Assembly: GCA_027459465.1 (NCBI GenBank)
Contig: DAIDIH010000253.1
Coordinates: forward strand, 1-42,037
Reading direction: 5' to 3'
DNA: 42,037 nt
Source: Bryobacterales bacterium
GTDB taxonomy: Bacteria; Acidobacteriota; Terriglobia; Bryobacterales; Bryobacteraceae
A program made the translations under genes and the position numbers. Below the pieces are notes generated by a model. That model did not search any database. It worked only from the letters and a program-made list of their open reading frames with translations, and was not told the origin of the DNA. Positions within the stretch are counted from its first letter, which is position 1. Each line of letters starts with the position of its first letter. Shown piece after piece: positions 15,748 through 23,424 of this stretch.

Positions 15748-16556
15748 AAACACGGAATTCGATTCTCTTCCTTTTTGCGGCGGCATTCGCTGCGGTAAGC
15801 GCTCAGGCGCAAAGCGGGCCGGAGCGGACGACCATTCCCCTGAGCGACCCGTCGCGGCCGGCGACAGTACAGGTGGAGCTTTTCAACGGGAACATAGAGG
15901 TGCAAGGCTACAGCGGGAAAGAGATCGCCGTCGAGGCGGACGGCGGGGGCTCGCTCCGGAACACGCATCCGCCCGAGCACGCCGACGGACTCCGGCGGAT
16001 CGACTCGAATAGCTCGACCCTGAGCGTGGATCAGGCGGCGAACGTAGTGGCGATCAAGCCGGGTCCGTTCGGCAGCATCACCCGGCTCGCGCTGAAAGTG
16101 CCGTATTCGAGCATGATGAAGCTGAAAACCATGAACGGCGACATCACGGTGGATCAGATTTCCGGTGACGCCGAAGTCGAGTCCTACCACGGGACCGTGA
16201 AGTTGACTGGGATCTCTGGGGCGGCGCTGGTACATTCCATGAGCGGGAAGATCAACGCGGCGTTTGCGAGGGTACCTGAGACGAAGGCCGTGTCGCTGAG
16301 TTCGCTGAACGGAGATGTCGACGTCACGCTGCCCGTGAACGCGCGAGTGAACTTGAGGGCGAAAACCGACAATGGCGGCGTCTACACGGATTTCGATGTG
16401 AAGTTGCAGCCGGATTCAGGGATGAAAATCGAGACGCGGCACGGACACGGTCCGGGCGGATTCGAGCGCGCAACCGTGGGAACGATCAATGGCGGCGGCG
16501 CGGAGTTACAGCTTTCCACATTCAACGGGAACATTTATATCCGGAAGGCGAAGTGA
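15744..16556 (+). CDS. Secreted DUF4097-family beta-repeat protein
   Basis: A 270-aa exported protein with a signal peptide Met-Lys-Thr-Arg.. ending Ala-Gln-Ala-Gln (about residue 23). It is followed by repeated short beta-strand modules with Asn-Gly-Asp/Asn-[IV]-x-[VI] phrases: Phe-Asn-Gly-Asn-Ile-Glu-Val, Met-Asn-Gly-Asp-Ile-Thr-Val, Leu-Asn-Gly-Asp-Val-Asp-Val and a terminal Phe-Asn-Gly-Asn-Ile-Tyr-Ile. This is the DUF4097 (putative adhesin, right-handed beta) pattern. The family is widely encoded beside ECF sigma and anti-sigma genes. I chose the ATG at 15744, which overlaps the anti-sigma stop and has AAGGAG six bases upstream; the frame is open 21 bases further. Its function is unknown, perhaps as an envelope-surface component whose state feeds the anti-sigma sensor. 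Confidence 0.82.
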   Translation: MKTRNSILFLFAAAFAAVSAQAQSGPERTTIPLSDPSRPATVQVELFNGNIEVQGYSGKEIAVEADGGGSLRNTHPPEHADGLRRIDSNSSTLSVDQAANVVAIKPGPFGSITRLALKVPYSSMMKLKTMNGDITVDQISGDAEVESYHGTVKLTGISGAALVHSMSGKINAAFARVPETKAVSLSSLNGDVDVTLPVNARVNLRAKTDNGGVYTDFDVKLQPDSGMKIETRHGHGPGGFERATVGTINGGGAELQLSTFNGNIYIRKAK

Positions 16557-16614
16557 TAGCGGACGGCGGGCAGCGTATGGCTCGATTCGGGCATCCTGGA
16601 ACACGGAGGGCTGG

Positions 16615-17970
16615 ATGCGCTTTGTGGGGATCGACCTCGCTTGGGAGCGGGGAGCGAGCGGGCTCGCGCTGCTCGACTGGGATGGGACGTCGCTCAAGCT
16701 TCGTGAACTGGACTTGCTGGACGAGCCGAAGGAGATCTTGCGCTGGGTGGAACAACGCGCGGGCGAGAACGCGGTGGTGGCCATCGATGCGCCGACGGTA
16801 ATTCCGAACAAAACGGGGATGCGCGAGGCGGATCGGCTCACCCACGAACGCTACGGGAAATACGACGCCGGCAGCTATCCGGCGAGCCGGGCGCGAACAT
16901 ACTGGAGACGCACCACGGGGTTTTCCAAGGCGCTCGAACGCGCCGGCTTCGCGCATGGCGACCGGATGGCGGCGCGGGCCAAGGGGCGATGGCAAATCGA
17001 AGTGTATCCGCATGCGGCAGCGGTCCAGCTTTTCGCTCTGCGCCGGATCTTGAAATACAAACGCGGAACCGCAGCCGGGCGGGCGGAGGCGCTGGGCGAG
17101 TTGCGGGCACTGCTGCTGCACCATTTGCCGCTGGCGATGCCGAGGCTGGCCCCACCGGAGTTGCCGGCAATTCCGGCGGGTGGACGCGCGCTGAAGCAGG
17201 TGGAAGACAAGCTCGATGCGCTGATCTGCGCTTATGTGGCGGCGTATTGGTGGTATTGGGGCCCTGCGCGGAACGACGTGCTCGGCGATGCCGCGCGCGG
17301 CTACATTGTCGTGCCGCACCGCAGGACCGCGGCGGTTCCGCTGGCAGACTTGCGCGAGAGCTATCTGCTAACCGGGCTGGACGAAACGGCGATGGCGGCG
17401 GACGCGATCGCGCAGTTTGAAGAATGGTTCGAGCAGGCTCGCGCCGCGGGACTGCCGGAGCCGAACGCGATGACGCTCGCCACCGCGACAGCCGCCGGCG
17501 AACCGAGCGCGAGGATGGTGCTGTTGAAGGGTCTCGATGACCGAGGCTTCGTCTTTTACACCAACTACGAGAGCCAGAAGGGGCGGGAACTGGCTGAGAA
17601 CCCGCGTGCGGCGCTGGTCTTCTACTGGCCGGAACTCGAGCGGCAGGTCCGCGTTTCGGGGGCGGTCAGCCGCGTGAGCCGCGAAGCATCCGAAGCGTAT
17701 TTTCGCAGCCGCCCGGAAGGGCACCGGCTTGGAGCCTGGGCCTCGAAACAGAGCGAGGTTGTGGAGGGCCGGGCGGCGCTCGAAGCCGCGCTGGAACAAG
17801 CACGGACGCGGTTTTCCGGAGGTGACATCCCGCTGCCGGAGAACTGGGGCGGATACCGTTTGGAAGCGGAGATGATCGAGTTCTGGCAGGGGAGGCAGGA
17901 CCGGCTGCATGACCGGATCAGATATCGTGCCTCCGGCGGCGTCTGGCTGCGCGAACGGCTGTCGCCGTAG
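16615..17970 (+). CDS. pdxH: DUF429 domain fused to pyridoxamine 5'-phosphate oxidase
   Basis: A 451-aa two-domain protein. Residues 1-235 are a DUF429 (predicted RNase H-like nuclease fold) domain: an opening Phe-Val-Gly-Ile-Asp-Leu-Ala-Trp, then Val-Val-Ala-Ile-Asp-Ala-Pro (54-60), Glu-Val-Tyr-Pro-His (129-133), Lys-x-Asp-Ala-x-x-Cys-Ala (199-206) and the usual end Gly-Tyr-Ile-Val-Val-Pro. Residues 240-451 form a complete PdxH: Leu-Arg-Glu-Ser-Tyr, Pro-Asn-Ala-Met-Thr-Leu-Ala-Thr, Arg-Met-Val-Leu-Leu-Lys-Gly, Phe-Tyr-Thr-Asn-Tyr-Glu-Ser, Glu-Arg-Gln-Val-Arg, Ala-Trp-Ala-Ser-Lys-Gln-Ser and the terminal Arg-Leu-His-Asp-Arg. PdxH oxidises PNP/PMP to PLP with FMN. The ATG at 16615 has GGAGGG just upstream; the frame is open further 5', but that part overlaps the DUF4097 gene. 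Confidence 0.88.
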   Translation: MRFVGIDLAWERGASGLALLDWDGTSLKLRELDLLDEPKEILRWVEQRAGENAVVAIDAPTVIPNKTGMREADRLTHERYGKYDAGSYPASRARTYWRRTTGFSKALERAGFAHGDRMAARAKGRWQIEVYPHAAAVQLFALRRILKYKRGTAAGRAEALGELRALLLHHLPLAMPRLAPPELPAIPAGGRALKQVEDKLDALICAYVAAYWWYWGPARNDVLGDAARGYIVVPHRRTAAVPLADLRESYLLTGLDETAMAADAIAQFEEWFEQARAAGLPEPNAMTLATATAAGEPSARMVLLKGLDDRGFVFYTNYESQKGRELAENPRAALVFYWPELERQVRVSGAVSRVSREASEAYFRSRPEGHRLGAWASKQSEVVEGRAALEAALEQARTRFSGGDIPLPENWGGYRLEAEMIEFWQGRQDRLHDRIRYRASGGVWLRERLSP

Positions 17971-17976
17971 AGCGAA

Positions 17977-19722
17977 TCACCAGGTCTGCTTGACGATTCC
18001 CTTCCCTTCGACGATCGTGAGAAGCCGGTCGATCGGGACGGCGCGGAACATTTCTTTCTTGCCCGTGGGCCAGCGAACTTCAAGGTCCACGGCGGTGAAC
18101 GAGCCAAGGCCAAAGTGAAGCCGCGAGTCACTCGATGAGTAGAAACTGGATTGGCTGAGCACTTCGCGAGCCTGCATTTTGCCGCCGTAGTGCGCTGTGA
18201 CTCTTGCGCCGACGGCGCCGCGATTGCTGGCGGTTCCGTGAAGTTTTACCTTCACCCAATGGCCTTTGCCGGTGACGTCGTTCCGGAGCAGCGAAGGCGG
18301 TTCGTTGAGGTTGATGATGAGAACGTCGACATCGCCGTCGTTATCGAAATCCCCGAAGGCCGCGCCGCGGCTGGCGTGGCGCGCCGCGATGCCCGGGCCG
18401 GCCTCCTCGATTAACTCCTCGAACTTGTCCTTCCCAAGGTTGTGAAACACGATCCGCGGCGTCTTGAAGGGATACGAGGCGAGTTGCTTTTCGACCTCCG
18501 GGTAGACGTTGCCGGTGACGAAGAAGAGGTCCGGTTTCCCGTCGTTGTCGAGGTCTTCGATTCCGGAGCCCCAGCCGATATAGCGGGTTTCAACGCCGAG
18601 GCCGGAGCTGTTCGTAAGATCCTCGAAGTTGCCCTTCCCGTCGTTGGCGTAGACGATGTTGGTGTCGTCGGCGAAATGAGTCTTGAAAACGTCGAGGTTG
18701 CCGTCGAGATTAAAGTCGCCGATCCCAAGGCCCATCCCGGCCTGCTCCATTCCGTCTTCATTCAGCGCAACGCCGCGCAACAGCCCTTCCTCGCGGAACG
18801 TGCCGTTGTGGTTGTTCATGAAGAGCAGGCTGGGAGTGGAGTCGCAAGCGACGTAGATATCGGGCCAGCCGTCGTTGTCAAAGTCAGCCGCCACCACCGT
18901 CATGCCGTACGACTTCATCTTGCGCGAGATGCCGGCCTTCTCGCTGACGTCGGTGTAAGTGCCGTCGCCGTTGTTGTGGTAGAGCGAATGGTAGCCCATC
19001 GGCAGCCCGCGTGGGCCGCAGTTGACCGGAACGCCTTTCCAGGTGCAGTTCAGGTTCTCACCAGGCTTGGGGGCTTCGGCGAAATCGAACTGGACGTAGT
19101 TGGACACGAAGAGATCGAGGTGGCCGTCGCGGTCGTAATCGACGAAGGAGCAGCCGGCGCCCCACCGGGGATGCGCACCGCTCTCGACCAGCCCGGCCTC
19201 ACGGGTGACATCGGTGAACGTGCCGTCACCGTTGTTGCGATAGAGGACGTTTTGCCCGAAGTAAGTGACGAATAAGTCGTCGTAGCCGTCGTTGTTATAG
19301 TCCCCGACGCAGACCGAGGAGGCCCAACCGACGCGGTGCAGGCCGGCCTTTTCCGTCACATCGGTGAACGTGCCGTCCCGGTTGTTCTTATAAAGACGGT
19401 TCGTGGCGTAGGCGGGCACGTTCGCGGTGCGTGTGCCGCAGAGGAGGAAAATGTCGAGCCAGCCGTCGTTGTCGTAATCGAGGAAGGCGCAGCCGCAGCC
19501 GATGGTTTCGACGATATAGTCCTTGTGGTCGACCGCGCCGTAAACATTAGGGACGGTGAGGCCAGCCTTGGCGGCGACGTCCGTGAGACGCGCCAGGAAC
19601 GGGATACCCGAAGGCTTGCCGCGGGGCATCGGCTTGACGCCGCGCGAGGCAACTCCCTGGGCACGCAGATCCACTGCCGCCGCGGAGGCGAGCGCCAACC
19701 ACTTCCGGCGGGAAACGCGCAT
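17977..19722 (-). CDS. CRTAC1-family FG-GAP/ASPIC-UnbV exported protein (fucose operon copy)
   Basis: A 581-aa protein with an N-terminal leader containing twin Arg (Ser-Arg-Arg-Lys-Trp-Leu). Then come at least seven FG-GAP/VCBS-type calcium-binding repeats with Asp-x-Asp-x-Asp-Gly cores: DYDNDGWLD, DYNNDGYDD, DYDRDGHLD, DFDNDGWPD, DFNLDGNLD, DLDNDGKPD and DFDNDGDVD. A C-terminal ASPIC/UnbV domain follows (about 490-575), with the typical Ser-Ser-Phe-Tyr-Ser-Ser and His-Phe-Gly-Leu-Gly. This predicts a beta-propeller on the periplasmic or outer face that binds calcium and protein or glycan partners; the exact role is unknown. The ATG shares one base with the stop of the 67-aa gene. It is the last gene of the ten-gene minus-strand run. 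A close paralogue is at 37973-39748. It converges with the DUF429-PdxH gene, 6 bp apart. Confidence 0.9.
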   Translation of the reverse strand: MRVSRRKWLALASAAAVDLRAQGVASRGVKPMPRGKPSGIPFLARLTDVAAKAGLTVPNVYGAVDHKDYIVETIGCGCAFLDYDNDGWLDIFLLCGTRTANVPAYATNRLYKNNRDGTFTDVTEKAGLHRVGWASSVCVGDYNNDGYDDLFVTYFGQNVLYRNNGDGTFTDVTREAGLVESGAHPRWGAGCSFVDYDRDGHLDLFVSNYVQFDFAEAPKPGENLNCTWKGVPVNCGPRGLPMGYHSLYHNNGDGTYTDVSEKAGISRKMKSYGMTVVAADFDNDGWPDIYVACDSTPSLLFMNNHNGTFREEGLLRGVALNEDGMEQAGMGLGIGDFNLDGNLDVFKTHFADDTNIVYANDGKGNFEDLTNSSGLGVETRYIGWGSGIEDLDNDGKPDLFFVTGNVYPEVEKQLASYPFKTPRIVFHNLGKDKFEELIEEAGPGIAARHASRGAAFGDFDNDGDVDVLIINLNEPPSLLRNDVTGKGHWVKVKLHGTASNRGAVGARVTAHYGGKMQAREVLSQSSFYSSSDSRLHFGLGSFTAVDLEVRWPTGKKEMFRAVPIDRLLTIVEGKGIVKQTW

Positions 19723-19925
19723 CAGACTTCCGGGAAAAACTCAAAAAAGGCATCGAGAGACTGCTCGAGCTGGGAGCGGATTTCCTGTTCGTTCTCGCCT
19801 TCGAGCAGATGCATGGCGACGTGCGCCTGGTTGCCGTTGGCCAGTTCCACGGAAGCGTTCCCTACACTCGCGATTTCGCCCGCCGGAAGCAAGCGTAAGC
19901 CATAAACGAGCGCCAATTTCGCCAT
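19722..19925 (-). CDS. Unknown 67-aa protein, translationally coupled to CRTAC1 gene
   Basis: A short reading frame between the octahaem cytochrome (25 bp upstream) and a CRTAC1 gene whose ATG overlaps its TGA by one base. The protein has a small beta-like N-terminal part (Ala-Leu-Val-Tyr-Gly-Leu-Arg-Leu-Leu-Pro-Ala-Gly-Glu) and an acidic, probably helical C-terminus (Gly-Glu-Asn-Glu-Gln-Glu-Ile-Arg..Phe-Phe-Glu-Phe-Phe-Pro-Glu). It has no signal peptide, Cys or haem motif. I do not recognise a family. The exact stop/start coupling and the lack of any other gene here make it a likely real gene. A small cytoplasmic chaperone for the exported neighbour is one guess. No clear Shine-Dalgarno precedes its ATG. 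Confidence 0.6.
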   Translation of the reverse strand: MAKLALVYGLRLLPAGEIASVGNASVELANGNQAHVAMHLLEGENEQEIRSQLEQSLDAFFEFFPEV

Positions 19926-19950
19926 AGCTTGATTGTAGCGGCAGCCGCGC

Positions 19951-21741
19951 TCACCGCTGCCACGACATCAACTGGCCAAGGAGCCACCCGGTGTCCTTGT
20001 CGGCATGGCAGACGAGGCAGGCGTTGGGGCTGTCTTTTGCACCGTACCGGGCCGTCGCCTGGGCATCGGGAATATCGTCGATCTGATGCGAGGCGGCAGG
20101 AATCATAAGCCCGTTCATGATGGGCGGCATGTGACAGGCCGTGCAACGGCTCCCTCGGGAGGAAGCGGCGTGGTGCGTGTGAGCGGTGAGCCGCGCCGCG
20201 ATTTCACCGTGGCACTGTAAGCACATCCGGTCAGGATCCTTGCGGAACTTCAACGAGACCGGATTCTCCGCCGCGTCTTTCGCGTGCGGATCGTGGCAGC
20301 TTGCGCACTGCGCGCCGCCGCGGCGGAAACAGGCCGACCGCAAGAAGGCTTCGCCGATGTAGGTCGTTTCGCGGAAGCGCCCGTCGCGGTAGAGCGGGCG
20401 ATTGCCAAGTTCAATGTAGGGCTGGCTGAGAAGCAGATCGAAGTACGGGGCCTTGTGCGTGTAATTCATCTCGCCGCCGCGGGCGAGCACCCGCAACGCC
20501 GACTGGCGGTGGCACTGCCCGCAGATGAGCGTGCCTTCGAGGTTGTCGATCTTCGAGAACCGGAACGGCGGAACCCGCGCGTCCGCTTCCGCCGCCTGTC
20601 CGGCGCGCATGGCGGCGACATGCTCGGCGGAAGGCCCGTGGCACATTTCGCAGTTAACGCCAGGTTCTCGGTATGCGCCCTGTTCGAAGGTTTGGTCGTC
20701 GAGGCGGGCGAGGCGGAGTTGGCTGGTGTGGCACACCGCGCAGTTTCGCTGATAGCTGAAAGCGGGCGATAGCTGGGGGAAGTGTGCGACGTTGTCGCGC
20801 TCGGTTCCCGGCAGGTCAATCAGCGACCAGTAATTCACCCACCGCTTGTGCACGGCGTTGTACTGGATCGGGAACACGAACAGTCGGCCGTCCGACAACT
20901 CCGTGGCGTAGGCCTGCTGCCACTTGGAGCCGATCGTGAAGCGGACGGGATAGCGTTTCCATTCGCCGTTGCCTCGGTCAAACTCGAAATAGGGTTGCAT
21001 ACCGCCGCCGAAACGGGCGACAACGCGGCCCGTGGAGTCCCGGAATTCGCCTTGCGTGAAGTCGGTGAGCAGGCGCGAGTCGTGAATCGGGCTCAGCATG
21101 CGGGACATCCCCGTGTTGCGCCAGGCTTCGTAGATCGCGGCATGGCACGGCTTACACGCTTCCGAACCCGCGAAGTTCAGCGGAGGGCCGGCAGAAACTT
21201 GTTCGGCGGGAGGCGCGCCGCCGGTCCGTGTCAGGATGAGGCGTGCGGCCGCGTCAAGCGTAGCGCGGGCGGATTCCCAATCGGCCGGCTTTTCCGAGGT
21301 CGGGCCTGCGATCACACGGAGCCACAGAAGCGCGTCGCCGGCATCCTGGCGGGCTTGCTTCGTTTGGTGAAGGCCGGCCTCGACATTGGCCATGGCAACC
21401 AGGAGTGCGGGATTCTCCGGAACAATCCGCAGCGAGCGGCGGCCTTCGGTCAGCGCGTCGCCATAGTCGCCTAGGTCAAGGCTGGCGGCGGCGGCGAACT
21501 GATAGACGGTCGCCAGAAGCCAGGAGCGGGAGTAACGATTGATGAATTCGCCCGCAAGCTGTCGGCGGCGACGGGGATCCCGTTCAGCCGAAAGTCGGTC
21601 GAAGGCTTGCCGCTCGGCGTCGCTATCGGCGCGGCTCGAAAGCGGACCGGCGAGGTTGCGCTCGAAGCCCCCGCTGTCGATCTGCTGCGCGGCAGCAAGA
21701 CCGAGGCTAAGGAGCAAGATGAAGATCGGGCGGAAACGCAT
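19951..21741 (-). CDS. Octahaem c-type cytochrome with N-terminal TPR region
   Basis: A 596-aa exported protein with a signal peptide to about residue 18. Residues 40-175 are TPR-like helices. Eight CxxCH haem-attachment motifs follow: 196-200, 334-338, 364-368, 407-411, 479-483, 507-511, 533-537 and 575-579. Phrases such as Gly-Val-Asn-Cys-Glu-Met-Cys-His-Gly-Pro, Cys-Ala-Ser-Cys-His-Asp-Pro-His and Cys-Thr-Ala-Cys-His-Met-Pro are typical of cytochrome c554/c552-like multihaem proteins of acidobacteria and planctomycetes. It is expected to be periplasmic, with an electron-transfer or redox role; substrate and partner are unknown. It lies 9 bp after a heptahaem cytochrome in the same direction, with TPRs at the opposite end of the chain. 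Confidence 0.9.
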   Translation of the reverse strand: MRFRPIFILLLSLGLAAAQQIDSGGFERNLAGPLSSRADSDAERQAFDRLSAERDPRRRRQLAGEFINRYSRSWLLATVYQFAAAASLDLGDYGDALTEGRRSLRIVPENPALLVAMANVEAGLHQTKQARQDAGDALLWLRVIAGPTSEKPADWESARATLDAAARLILTRTGGAPPAEQVSAGPPLNFAGSEACKPCHAAIYEAWRNTGMSRMLSPIHDSRLLTDFTQGEFRDSTGRVVARFGGGMQPYFEFDRGNGEWKRYPVRFTIGSKWQQAYATELSDGRLFVFPIQYNAVHKRWVNYWSLIDLPGTERDNVAHFPQLSPAFSYQRNCAVCHTSQLRLARLDDQTFEQGAYREPGVNCEMCHGPSAEHVAAMRAGQAAEADARVPPFRFSKIDNLEGTLICGQCHRQSALRVLARGGEMNYTHKAPYFDLLLSQPYIELGNRPLYRDGRFRETTYIGEAFLRSACFRRGGAQCASCHDPHAKDAAENPVSLKFRKDPDRMCLQCHGEIAARLTAHTHHAASSRGSRCTACHMPPIMNGLMIPAASHQIDDIPDAQATARYGAKDSPNACLVCHADKDTGWLLGQLMSWQR

Positions 21742-21750
21742 GCGGCTCTC

Positions 21751-23424
21751 TCAGCCTCCGTTCGCCTTCTTGAGCAGGCCGCGCATGAAGTCGTCTTCAG
21801 GAAAATCGTCCACATAAGAGACGAGGGCGGCGTGGGCTTTGGGGTAGTCTTTGACCTGGATATAGGAAAGGATCAGGCGCTTGCGAACGAGCTTGGAATA
21901 AGGGAAAGCGGAAACCGCGCGTTCCAGCACAGTTACTTCATCGGCTGTCCGGCCGGCGCGCAGGTAGGCGTCGGCTAAATCGAGGTACGTGGCCTGTCGC
22001 GGCACGGCGGGTGGGTGCAGGGCGCGCTCGAGCAGAGGAGTCGGGTCGCCCTGGCCGGTAGCGAGCGCCTTGCGCCCGAGCGCGGCGAGAACGAGCGGAT
22101 CGTTCGGCAGCGCGCGAGCAGCCTGGTCGAGTAAGTCCAGATAAGCCGCCTGTAACTCGGGCGAAGAAGGCATCAGTTCCCCGCATAGCTCCAGGCGCGT
22201 GATAAGTGGAATCTCCGGTTCTCCCGGGACGGCGTTGAGTAACTCAACACCGGGAAGACCGGCTGGCGAAGGTCCAAGCGAGGGAGCGCCGACAGGTTCG
22301 TCCGAACGGGCGCGGATGGTATGGTCCGTCAAGGCGGAGTGAGAAATGCGTCCGGTTGGCTGCTGCGGCATGTGGCAGGCGATGCAGTTGTCCTCGGTTT
22401 CACTATGGCGGCGGGCCGTGAGCGTGAGTTTACAGCTCGTCTCCTTGTGGCAGCTCAGACATCGCGTGCGATAGTACGCGGCCGCTTCGGCAGCGGTCGG
22501 CTGGACGTGGGGATCGTGGCAGGTGATGCAGCGGAGCCTGCCGGAGGTGGCGCGAAAGCAGCGGCTGGACTCCATCGCGGCGTGATGCTCCAGCAGGACC
22601 CCACCCCGGTCCGAGACGAGACGCGCGAAAGCAACCGTGCGGATTAACGGAGTGCCTGGCCGGACATCGGCGTAGTCGCGGCCTGGCAAGAGCACGCGCA
22701 CGCCGCCGCCCTGATGGCACAGCATGCAGATATTGTCGGCCAGGCGAGGAGCCAGACGCGAAGGGTTGACGATCGTGCGGTCCGGAAGCGCCGCGCGGCC
22801 GCGTTGGCGCGCAGCCACGTGCAGTGAACCGGGGCCGTGGCAGTTTTCGCAGCCGACGGCGGCCTCGGCAAAAGGCGGGTCGAGATACTGGCCGTCGGCG
22901 CCTCCTGCCACGGGGCGGGAACGGCCAGTGTGGCAGACCATGCAGCTTGCATAGGCCGGGCGGCTGAAGCCCTCGTCCGCTTGTTCGTAGCCGGGCGAAA
23001 GATCCCACGACCCGGTCTTCGCGTACCAGGACAGTGGGGCTTCGAAAAGAAAGCCCTTGCGGTGAATCAGGAACGTCACGCCGTTTTCCCCGGAGCCGAC
23101 CGCGTATTCGAGTTTCGCTTCGCTCTCGAAGATCTGCCGGCCGGTTTCGTCGAACCCGGTTTCCGATTGATAAATGGCGCCGTCGCGCGCAACGACGCGG
23201 TACTGGCGATGGAAAGCGTCACTCGATACCGTGGCGGGCGTCGGGAATGCGCCAGGGTCGATGTTCGTTACCGAGCGCCCCATGGCCGTGCGGGAGTAGC
23301 GCCGGTAGATGTCCATATGGCAGGCGGCGCAAACGCGCGAACCAACGTAGGTGGCCGCGGGCGGCGCCGCCCTCAGGGAAGCCAGCGCGATAAGCGCCAG
23401 CAGAGCGACATGTGCCTGCCGCAC
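21751..23424 (-). CDS. Heptahaem c-type cytochrome with C-terminal TPR region
   Basis: A 557-aa exported protein. I chose the GTG whose first base lies at 23424, because it overlaps the last base of the upstream fucosidase stop (TAGTG) and gives a clean signal peptide (Met-Arg-Gln-Ala-His-Val then a Leu/Ala core). The frame is open further upstream, but only inside the fucosidase gene. Seven CxxCH motifs are present, starting at 32-36, 161-165, 192-196, 233-237 and 299-303 and ending with Cys-Ile-Ala-Cys-His-Met-Pro. Residues of about 430-550 are TPR helices (Leu-Pro-Asn-Asp-Pro-Leu-Val-Leu-Ala-Ala-Leu-Gly). It resembles its downstream neighbour in haem-motif style but with reversed domain order. 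It is predicted to be a periplasmic electron carrier; the redox partner is not evident. Confidence 0.9.
   Translation of the reverse strand: MRQAHVALLALIALASLRAAPPAATYVGSRVCAACHMDIYRRYSRTAMGRSVTNIDPGAFPTPATVSSDAFHRQYRVVARDGAIYQSETGFDETGRQIFESEAKLEYAVGSGENGVTFLIHRKGFLFEAPLSWYAKTGSWDLSPGYEQADEGFSRPAYASCMVCHTGRSRPVAGGADGQYLDPPFAEAAVGCENCHGPGSLHVAARQRGRAALPDRTIVNPSRLAPRLADNICMLCHQGGGVRVLLPGRDYADVRPGTPLIRTVAFARLVSDRGGVLLEHHAAMESSRCFRATSGRLRCITCHDPHVQPTAAEAAAYYRTRCLSCHKETSCKLTLTARRHSETEDNCIACHMPQQPTGRISHSALTDHTIRARSDEPVGAPSLGPSPAGLPGVELLNAVPGEPEIPLITRLELCGELMPSSPELQAAYLDLLDQAARALPNDPLVLAALGRKALATGQGDPTPLLERALHPPAVPRQATYLDLADAYLRAGRTADEVTVLERAVSAFPYSKLVRKRLILSYIQVKDYPKAHAALVSYVDDFPEDDFMRGLLKKANGG

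Noticed and set aside
16489-16614. An upstream extension of the DUF429-PdxH protein
   Set aside because: The extra residues overlap the DUF4097 3' end in another frame; the ATG at 16615 has a good GGAGGG and starts exactly at the domain boundary.
18000-19600. Periodic near-identical short sequences (for example GTCGTTGTCGTAATCG-like) resembling a repeat array or CRISPR
   Set aside because: They recur at irregular distances within coding frame and encode the Asp-rich FG-GAP loops; the same happens at 36300-39600. No spacers or cas genes.
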